DNA from: Hirudo medicinalis
Taxonomy: Eukaryota > Annelida > Clitellata > Hirudinida > Hirudinidae
Assembly (NCBI GenBank): GCA_011800805.1
Contig: MPNW01000103.1
Coordinates: 127,236 to 191,235 of the forward strand
Reading direction: 5' to 3'
Length of the DNA stretch: 64,000 bases
Position numbers and translations under genes: made by a program. The notes beneath the pieces are model-generated. The model did not search any database, was not told where the DNA came from, and saw nothing but the letters and a program-made list of their open reading frames with translations. Below, piece by piece: positions 23,022-33,644 of the stretch (positions within the stretch are counted from its first letter, which is position 1; each line of letters begins with the position of its first letter).

Positions 23022-24555
23022 TTATAGCGTAAAAATTTATAGCGCAAAGCCGGCGCAGAACGTGAACTTTTGACTAGAGCCTATATTATCGCTCTTATTA
23101 CGCAACAACATAATATAAAGGTTGAAGGCTGTTGTCCTGGTTTTGAGGCTACTTATTATTCGTGAGGGGAAGAACTGCCTTGTCACAAAAAGTGACGTGC
23201 TGTATTTTTTTATTTCATATTTTTAGTATTATTTAATGCAATTTAATTAACTACTAAATTTGTGTTTCGCAAATAAATGTAAATGTAGTTCATTTATATA
23301 GCGCCGTACGCATAGCGTCAGGGGCGCTTTTTGTTAGCCATTTATATAACGATCCTTCCCAAGGACGCTTGCGGCAGTGCAGACTAGGTTTCGAACATGA
23401 CACATAGAGACTCTTGCCACTACCGCCGTGCAGGAATGCAACCCATTCGGACAATCTGCAATAAACCCATCATTCAGCCTTATAGAAATCGCAAGCATTA
23501 ACAATTTTCTCGCTTCGGCATAAAATTATATATTTATTTTTTTAAGTGCAAATATAAATTTTGAAATAATCCTTGTTTATTCTTGCACACCATGGTTGCT
23601 AACATAAAAAATGTTTACTATCGGTATTTTAAGATACTGTTCGTAAATCGAATCGGATTGCGTAACCGCCAGCTAATGAAGATATTTCTTTTTGCATAGG
23701 ATATGATTCAAAGTTGCTCCTTATCGCGAAGATGCCATACAGAAAATAGTCACATTCTAGTGTGAGTCTAGATTCTGCCTCTCCTCAGGCGTAATTGCCT
23801 CACAAAGTATTTCAGGATCCTTTTCTGCCATTCTTTCTCCAACCTCTGAAATGTTGGAATTGGGAGAAGAATCGGTTCCAGTCAGTGTAAGCGATATCAT
23901 TCGTGAAGTATAGCACATCTTAGTCTCTTATAAATATAAAAGCAAAATCGCCAATAAAACTTTAAAGCCTATTTTAGATATTGACTTCAGAGGAAGCAAT
24001 ATCAATACCGAAAGATACCACGCACACATCGGCCCATCCGCAAACGCGTGACGTCACACCTTCCATGACTAATTTAAACCCTCCAACATCCTTTAGAATT
24101 CACATCCAAGCCCTACCAGCTAATTTGGCTCAGGTGAACTCAAAGAGATTCATTCATGAACATCTTGGAACATCATACATATCTCAGATGTGCCTTCCAT
24201 TTTATAAACATCCTGATTCTTGAAAAAATATTGAAGGATTAAATCAAAAACTCACATTGAAAGTGGCTTTGATTCTGTGTTAGCAATTAAATCAGAGAAA
24301 TTCAAAATCTTCAAGCAGCCTCAGAAATGTTAAAGATGTAATTAAAAGTGGGAAAGTCTAATTGAGATTAAATTTCAATTTAAAATAACTGCCCTCTAGG
24401 TAGTTTCAGGACTCCTTTGATTGAATGATGTCTTACATGGAAAAGGTAAACAATCAAGGCACAGAAACAAGAGATGTAAGACAAAATATTCACAAAAACC
24501 AAATTCACATCTGCAGAATACAAAAGCCTAATAAAAATAATCAGAAGACTTCAAG
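23022..24555. other. Intergenic region between Misato and the PANK4 3' end
   Basis: It contains the SINE at 23275-23460. An 80-residue open frame on the + strand at 23981-24223 has no recognisable domain and no splice partners. Confidence 0.6.
23275..23460 (-). mobile_element. tRNA-derived SINE, copy 2 (upstream of Misato)
   Basis: Same layout as 11985-12180. On the - strand it starts TGCAGATTGTCCGAATGGG (A-box slightly mutated), then ATGTTCGAAACC as B-box, and ends in ACATTTATTT tail repeats. It lies about 250 bp upstream of the Misato start codon, so it may sit in or near the promoter. Confidence 0.8.
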
Positions 24556-27500
24556 CTAAGAAAAATCTGACTCCGAAATGCATGAGTTCGAACCATTTTC
24601 CTGACGCGGTTCGTACCTGAACACGACGTCGAATATCTTTCCACCTAATTTTTCTGCCAACCACCTGTTCTTAAGAATGGATACTTTGAGGGCATCACAG
24701 GCAAATGTAGCATGAAGATTTGTATGGATGCTTCTACCCATTCCTTCGAGGATGATGAGGTCAGTGCCGAGCTCTTCCATTTTGCAACTGAGGTCGAAAT
24801 CTATGTACCTGCAGAGTAATGTAAAGAATTTTTAAAAGAAATGCAATTTTAAAAAATTGTACCATCAAAATAAATAAACAAAAGTTTTGAAACAATTACA
24901 AATTTAATATATTAAATAACTACATTAAAAAAACTTGTAATAAATCAATCAATGAAATACTAATTCCATTTGTACCTGAGATCGAGACATGGTGAACCCT
25001 GTCCTGATTCCATGACTAGGAGACAACTGTCCACCAGGGCCTGGTTGATGACCGAGCACAGACTGGCAACTCTTTTCGTGAGGATGATCAGTTCATTGTA
25101 GGTCACATCGTTCAGAACCGGTCGAGAGTTTGCACACAAGATAACCTTTTTTTTTATAAAATGTTAAACATTATTGAAAAATCTTACCTGCTGGCTACCT
25201 GCTTGTTTACCTTCCTACTACTCATTATGTTGATACTTGCTTTCAGTTGATTTGGCATTACTGACATAAAGAGTCGATATACAAATTGTGAGATACATTG
25301 GCTCTATACATAGAAGCTGTTTTACATTAATAAAGACTTTAAGTTTATCGTTGAGCTATATTCTATTGAGCCAATGATATAAAAAGTGGCGCAGTGGACG
25401 AAGAAATTTTGTTTTCTAAAGTATGAGTCTACAAAGTTCAAATTTGTTCTGCAATGTTATGTCATCGTTTCACTGCAAAATGTCAGAATTGAAAGAAGTA
25501 GTTCAGATGTTTTCTGAAATGTTAGCGAAACAAGCTGCAGAAAACAAAAGACGAACAGTCCAAATGCTGCAAACATTTCAAATTGGAACTATGACAACTT
25601 CTACCCCAAAATTCGAGCCTGTTCAACCAGATACGGAATTGTTTAAGGACTACATTAAAACGTTTGAAACATTTTTACTTGCAAATTCGGTCACCCAAAG
25701 CAAAGCAGCTCAGGTATTTCTTACAAATCAAAGTCCAGAAATTTACAAAACGCATGAAACCTTGGCTTCTCAATTGCAACTGCCTCATAGTATAAATGCC
25801 AAATTGTCTTGAATATGGAGAAATTATTCAATCCAGCAACTTTTGTAACATGTGAAAAGATATAAATTTTGGTCCAACGGAAAGAGGAAACCAAGTGAGC
25901 CTGTGCAAGAGCTTGCAGCTCGCACAAACTTCATAGGCAGTAATCAAAATGAGGCTGTGCTGAAAGCATTGTTTAGAATCCCTGAACAGGAGCTGACCTT
26001 TGCTAAAGCGGTGGAAGTATCCAATGAAATTGAAGGAGCAGCCATGGTGGCCAAAGATACAGTGTATCATCCGACTTCAGAGGCAATTCACTCAGTTCAG
26101 TTCAAACCTGAACAAATGGCTCATGTTAAGAGAGGAGAAAAGACTCAACTTCAAGGAAAATTTAATTCAAACAAAACATCCAAATGAGGCAATGCAAATG
26201 CTACAGACCATTGCAAAAATTTGGCAGGTCTTCCTGGACTAGTTTTTGTTCCATAACTTTCAGGATCATTCAAATAATGTCTTATAACCTTTCTAGATCA
26301 ATTAACCCTCCTAGAAATATCTGAAATTGACAAATTCAAGTCTTTAAAGGCCTTTATTTGTCCTTTTTCGATATCATTAAGTCTCTTTCCAGAACCAATC
26401 TATAATAACGTAAACTAACAGTACTTATATTACATAAGTGAGTTTTGGAAATGGAACCACTTATATAGAGCCTTATTATAATAATCAGCTTTTGTGAGTC
26501 CTATAATAAAAATCATTTCCTGGACAGGACAATGCTCAGTGGCGAAAACCTCGAAAAACATCAAAGGCATTTATCGATGAAATCCCACTAATATTCAAAT
26601 TTTACTGCTAAATTTTATTGTATATTAACTAAATATGATTTTGTGAATGATATAAATTATATTTGGGCCACAAGTCAGCAATAATTTAATAGATAACTGT
26701 TCAAATTGTGATTCTTGAACCTGGGCCAAATTTATGTATAGAACCAATTCGAAAGAAAGGAATGGGATTAAAAGTCAAATTGCGAGTGTGTGGTGAATAA
26801 GCTGTCACTGTGAATCCACAGCTACAAACTCAACAACACCAAAAGCCATTGCCCGAGGACTTTATTTGGAAATTACCCGGAGGTAAATTTTTTACAAAAA
26901 TCGATTTGGCAGACATACCATATTCAAATATAGGACTTGCTCCTGAAAGTCACCAGCATCTTGCCCTTAGCACACCTAGAGGTGTCTTCCTCCAGATAAG
27001 ACATCCATTCAGCATAAGTTCAGCACCTGGGTACTTCCAAGAGATCATGGATAAACTGACCAGTGACCTACCTGGATGACATCCTAATAGGAGGTGCAAC
27101 AGAAGAGGAACATCTACAAAATCTAAAGAATACCTTGCAGAAACTACAAGACAATGGTTTAAAGTGCAACAAAGAGAAATGTTCCTTTGCAAAAGAATCT
27201 TTAGATTATTTTGGACAAACATTGTCAAGAAAAGGTATTGGTCCTGGAGGATAACTTGATGCAGTGGTGTCCATGTCCAGACCAGTGAATATTTCTGAAC
27301 TGAAGTCGTTTTTGGGTTTGATACAATTCTACCACAAAGTTATTCCGGATTTGTCTTGTTTTGCAGAACCCCTATATTCATTGACTCGCAAGGATATCAC
27401 ATGGTTTTGGGAACCGGATCAGGAAAAATCATTCAATACATTGAAAGAACTACTGCTGAAACGAGTTCAGTTGGCCCACTTTGATCCAAACTTACAACTT

Positions 27501-30500
27501 GGAATTGTGTGTAATGCTTCAGAGGTAGGTGCTGTATTATTTCACCGTTATCCCGATGGATCTGCAAGACTCTTATTCAACATTTCAAAACTTCTGTCCG
27601 ATAGCCAAAGCAGATACAGTCAAGTAAGGAAGCTCTGGCAATAATCTATACTGCAAAATTCCATCCATATCTCTACGGCAGGAAATTTATCTTGGTGACC
27701 GACCATGAGGCACTCCTGGCTTTGTTTGATCCCACGAAAACAGTGCCCAAACTCACATTAAATCGGCTGATGCACTGGGCCCTTATACTGAAACAGTACA
27801 ATTACACAATAGAATACAGGAAAACTTCTGAGCATGGTAATGCAGATGCATTAAGCCGGTTACCTTCTAATGAGGATAAAGTATTCGATGATGAAGAGAA
27901 GGAGTTGGAATTTTCAAATAATTTCACGATTCATACAAATTACACCAGCAGTCTCAATCTATCGCAGACAAATCAGCGAAAGACTTTGTAATTACAAAGG
28001 TGCTCAAATACATGGAAAAAGGTTGACCACAGAAAATCAATGAGGACGAAGTAAGGTTCTTCAAAAGACTCGAACATTCGTTGTCATTTGAAGGAAACTG
28101 CCTATGGATGGGTAACAGAGTAGTCAAGAGAGGATTCCCAAGAGGTTGAGGAATGAGGTTTTGCAGTTGCTATACCTTGGACATTTCAGAATGAAAAAGA
28201 TGAAATATCAGAACAGCCGATTATTGGCCGCTGATTGATCATGACATTGAAACTCTTAGCAGAGGTTGTTCCAGTTGTCTAGAACACCACAATAATCTGC
28301 CGAAAGCCCTAAATCATCCGTGGGTGGTTCCTGACAAACCATGGAGTAGGTTACATGTGGACCAAGCAGTCAATTTCCTCGGAACTAATTGGTTGATTGT
28401 TGTAGACCCATTCTCAAGATACATGCATACATCCAACTTCCTGTCTTACATCTAAAGCTACCATGGAGTTATTAGAAGAGGACTTTGCCCATTTCGGCTG
28501 CCTGCATTCATTGGTATCAAATAATGCTCGAGCATTTATGAACGAGGAATTGTAGTCATTTTTGAACGAGTGGGTAGTACATTATTTTACTGGTGCACCT
28601 TATCATCCATCCACAAATGGTCATGCAGAAAGACTCTTTCAGATGTTCAAGAAATCGATGAATAAATCGAGGTTACCACGTAAGATGGCTTTACAAGATA
28701 CAATACCAATGGACTCCTTTGGAGACTGGTTTGTCACCATGCAAACTGCTAAATGGCAGACGAGAATCAACATCCTTAGTCCATCTCCTTCGCATCTGGC
28801 AAACAAGGTAGCTAACACATCAGGGAGACACAACAATCGATTTGCTGTAGGATCACCTTGGTACGTGAAATACTTTGGGCCTCATAGAGATAGACAGCCA
28901 AGATGGGTTCCCGCAATAATCTATCAAATTCTGGGCCCAAGACCGTTTATGGTGAAATCACTGATGCAGGGATATTCATGGAGAAGGCATATTGATCAAA
29001 TTCGCTCGAGATATGATGTTGAGCAGGATGCTGATCCTGGAGATCCAGTTGCTGTATAACCATCCACAAAAATGAAACCAAAGTCCGAGCGACCAAGACC
29101 AGTACAAGAATCGAGGCCACAAAAATGCAAAGACCGATCAAAGAATCAAGACCAGAAGTTCAGTTTCCATCTCCGACTCTGCCCCAAAGATCAGAAAGGA
29201 TTCATCAACAGTTGAACAGACAACTTTTTTTTTAGTAGCTAGCTTACCTGGCTGTACCTAGTGGTAGCAACTGGCTACCTGCTTGCTTACCTTTCTACTA
29301 CTTGTTACATTGATACTCGCTTTCAGTTGATTTGGCGTTACTGATATTAAGAATCGATACACAAATTGCGAGATACATTGGTTATATACATAGAAGCTGT
29401 TTTACATTAATAAAGACTTTAAGTTTATCATTGAGTTATATTCTATTGAGCTAACGATATAACAATTATCATTGTCATTATCATTATTATTACAGTCATC
29501 ATATCATTATTATAATCACCATGATTGCAACATCTCCATCAAACAAAACAAAATCAACAATCAGCCACTCAACTGAAAAGCAAAGCCCAACAATATCAGC
29601 TGACATAATCACTAGTCTGAAATACTTGATGACCTGACCTTTGAACCAGAAGCCAGAAGGGCTCGAACAAATGGAAACACCCCCAGTATGATGTCCAAGC
29701 CACTGTTGTCCACAAAGAACACAACACACCTGAAGGGAGGACCTTCTATGACCCTTTTAACCCACAGGTCAAGATCATCCATAAGCCAGGGTTGCTCTTT
29801 ATATAAATTTTAAATTACATTCAAGTTATTAAAAGTTGAGATACATCTTTTGTTGTTTAACTTTAATTTTTTTAAATTTTTTATTTGACTTAACTATTTA
29901 TTACATAATTACTTATCTATTACTTACTTGACACTGTTGATACCACATAAATAATTATTTATCCTTATAAATTGTTGGAAACATTGTTGTAAACTGCATA
30001 ACATCCAATCATAATTACATAATAATTAATAACATAATTAAGGTAAGATATTATGATAAGGAAACTACATTATTTGGAGTAAATCACACAATTTTAAATT
30101 AATCAGATTAAATAATTAGTAATAGATTAAGTAATAATAAAAAACAAATTATCTCCAACAATGCATTATTAAATCTATCAACTTGCAAAACCAATAGAAA
30201 CACCGATTACCAATCAATCACCTGGAATTTTCTTGAGAGCCTCCTCAAATCCAAGATTCTCATTTTCCATGATTGTTGCCACTTCCTTGGCTCCCCAATC
30301 AAAAACATTGCCAGCCAGCAGACCCCTGGCCAGGTGAACCCACCGCTGACTGAGAGGCAAAAGATCAAGGTCCCTGATTTGCCCCAAGAACAGCTTCAGT
30401 GCCTGCTCATTTTCCTGCTGCTTTTGCTGAGAGAGGAGAAAATTGCAAGAAAAAGTTAAGTCATCACAATTCATAAAATTAGTCAGCGTCACACCGCCAC

Positions 30501-33500
30501 CGTCATCGTCGTCACCACCATCGCCGCAGTCACTATATTCACCGTTATCATTACCAAAAAATTCTTAAATGAACTTAATTCAAAATCATAATTTTACTTG
30601 TTGCAGTAAAATTGATTTCCATGACATTAATCAAGTTAGTTTTAGATGCCAACCAGGGCATAAGGATCTGCAAAATGAAATTCCTCGAGACAATGTTCTC
30701 TAGTGTCCAACAGACTCCTCACTGTCAGAGAACCATAGGAGCTTCAAACGAATCAATTTCAATATTTTAAAATTAAATTTAAAACCACAAATAAATAATA
30801 TGTGACTTTTTTTACGACTGACTTTTATTAAAAATCATTTTAATTTTAACAAACTGTTAAGTGACGACGAATGTTATTGGTGGTTGGAGAAGTGACGGGC
30901 AAAAGCCAACTCACAGGCAACGACTTTTGCCAGGTCTATTTAGATTTCCGTATTCATGAGGTAGGGTCGGGGTTAGGGTAGGGGTAGGGTTAGGGATGGA
31001 GTTAGGTACCAAAAATCGCTGCCTGTGAGTTGGCATTTGCCCAACACTTGGCCAACAACTGATGTTATCCATCGACCAATAAATTTTATTTCAATGAGCA
31101 AGACACTGAAATATTCAAAAACCTGAATATTAAATATTTATTAAAACTCTTAATGAACATTGGATTCGAAGATCAGTTATTTATGTACACATCATGTTGC
31201 ATCACAACATTTAGCGTGTCATATTGTCACATTGGACAACATGGAAGTTAGATGGGACTATTGCATAGCTGCAAAACACATTAAAGGAAGGGTTGTCTAA
31301 TGTCATGTTTATGCTCATGCCACCACAAGCACTCTTTGAAACTGGTGCTATATAAATGGTGAAAAGAAATTGTTACTGATGCTATGCTTAGGGTGCTACA
31401 TAAGTGAAATAATATTACTTTCAGAAAGTTTCTATGAGTTTAAACCAACCATGGGTTGTCTTTGAGATGTTTGAGTCGACTGACATATTTCTCCTTAAAT
31501 CTCAGTGCTCTTTGCTCTGCATCAGCCTTGTTTGGCTGTGAAAGGACAGCCCTCTCTGCAAACTTCAAGAGGAAATCGCACGATTTAGTCAATAATTATA
31601 TACGTCATGCTCTATTCAAATCCGGCCGTAAAATATTCAGATACGAATCCATAAATTCCCTCCGACCGACTTGTTCCGTGGCATCTTCGAAGCACTTGAG
31701 CCAATACTCCCTTGCCTCGGAATCACTGGCGAGATCGACAGTGTCGGGCTTGTAGGCCAAAACATCTCTCAGGAGTGGACAGCTGACCAGAGGCTTTGAA
31801 AAGCGATCCAACTCCAACATGTCAAACTGTCAAAAGAGGAATTTGAGAGAGCTTTTTTAATGATTTTAAGGTTTAACGTGCAGTAGGCTAATCAATAGAT
31901 GGACTGTTTACTAATAATTACAAATCTAATATTAACCAGTAAATTCAAATAGAACATCAAATGAAGCATGCATTAAGCAATCAAATTAATGTAAAACAAC
32001 ACAGCAGCAGAAGCAGCAGCAGCAACAACTGCAACAATAACAATAATAATAATAATAATCTAAACAATAAAACAATTTGCAAATTAATCAAACATTAATT
32101 AAATAAAATGTAACATTTTAAAATCACAATCTGCTTGTAAAAAGAATACACAATCACACAAGATGATGCTCCAGATGCATCAATTCCAATTTAACAATTC
32201 GACAAAACCTCACCATGGCTGTTTTTTGGGAGGCTGACGAATCCATCTTCACCACCGGAGACGAGAGGCCGGAACTTCCCGCATAATTTTCCACCCACGA
32301 AGTTGATTCTCTCCAACAGTACTTATCAGCATCTGAATATTCAATGAACGATGACGACAGTAATAAATATTGATAACAGTGTAAGCGACATTCACGAAGA
32401 AATATAGTTAAGGTTTAGGTTTGATTTTGAAACGTTGTCGGTTTCACTGGCGATTTTCCAAATTTAAAATCTAACTTTTTTATGCAAAGCTTTTACTAAA
32501 AAGAGACAAACTTAGAAATCACTTGGAGCTGACAAACAAGTGAAACAACCTTCTTCTTCGATGCCCTTTAGAAATGCACCGATTGCTCCCAGGTAGCCTT
32601 CGTGTCTCAGGAACATAGCCTGAATCTGGCCCTAATTGGAAACAAAATCACATTTAAAATTTGCCTCTCAATTTTAATAAATGGTTAATCATTAATATAA
32701 TAATATTTATAAATTATTATCAATAATAACAAGATACTAATTAATAATTATAAAATGATAATTATAATAATAAGATTAATAATAATAACAACCTTAAGAA
32801 AGCAATTCAATAAAAACATATTTGCACATCGGAATTCCCGACCTTTGACCAGAAATTGATGGCATAGGTCATGGTGTACATGGTGATGGGATGTCCTCGA
32901 ATGAAGTAACCACCGAAGAAAATCCTCTCCAGCCCATGGAGACGAGCATTGAGGCAGGCGATCTGACCGATGTCGTTGCTGATGCTGATGAGCAGGCTTT
33001 TTGCCATGTCTGCATCTCGAAATGCTACAGCTACAATAACATATGGCAGGCGAATAAGGAAGATTTCTAATTATTCATTATTATCATTTATTATAAATTT
33101 TCTAATTAATTATGTAATAACAACAATTAATTAAATCTAACAACAAACTAGATCAATCAACTAATCAGCAGTAAAGTTGCGTGCATATTTAGATAAAAGA
33201 TTTTTGTATTTATCTATTTTGGACTTATCTAAACATTGTAGAGTAGCTAAATGATCTTTTCAGGGGGAAGTAAATATGATAGAGTTTTACATCCATGTTC
33301 TTATCCAAAACAATATATAATTAGATGCCCAAAACCACATAATGGATAACAAAAAGTAATAGTCCACAGACTATTATTGACGGCCACTTTTGATAAATCA
33401 TCATCGACTCACATTCTCTATCCCTGGCAGACCGGGCCGCCTTCCCGAAACTGCTGGCAATAAGGTCCGAGGGGAGACCAAGGGCCGTGTAAGCTCCCCC

Positions 33501-33613
33501 ATAGATATCACCCACCAACATGTCAACATTTTTATGCTCTCCATGTTCAGCCAGAGCAAGCAATTCATCAAAGCCCTGTTGAAATGTTGATGTTTGAAAT
33601 TGTTACTGCAGTT

Positions 33614-33644
<31 letters not shown>

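Larger units (their letters stand above)
25175..29464 (+). mobile_element. Decayed Gypsy (Ty3-like) LTR retrotransposon inside a PANK4 intron
   Basis: Two related terminal repeats (25175-25384 and about 29214-29464) begin TG and the 3' copy ends CA. The element is flanked by ATTAT at 25170-25174 and 29465-29469, a 5-bp target duplication. A primer-site-like TGGCGCAGTGGACG follows the 5' LTR. Internal pieces are all on the + strand, antisense to PANK4: gag-like 25423-26187 (one stop), reverse transcriptase 26810-27260 with a YLDD box, RNase H and connection 27264-27991, integrase about 28150-29059 with [13 protein letters not shown]. The frame is broken by many stops and shifts, the gag-to-RT part is too short for a protease, and the middle acidic residue of the integrase triad appears to be Asn. 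It is not autonomous. Comparison of the last 120 bp of the LTRs by eye gives about 11 differences, so the insertion is old. Confidence 0.9.

Noticed and set aside
23981..24223. 80-residue + strand frame upstream of Misato
   Set aside because: Low-complexity Thr/Pro text without domain or splice support.
30959..31007. Interstitial telomere array
   Set aside because: The TTAGGG-like blocks are irregular and lie inside an inverted-repeat element with a second copy elsewhere, so they belong to the element.
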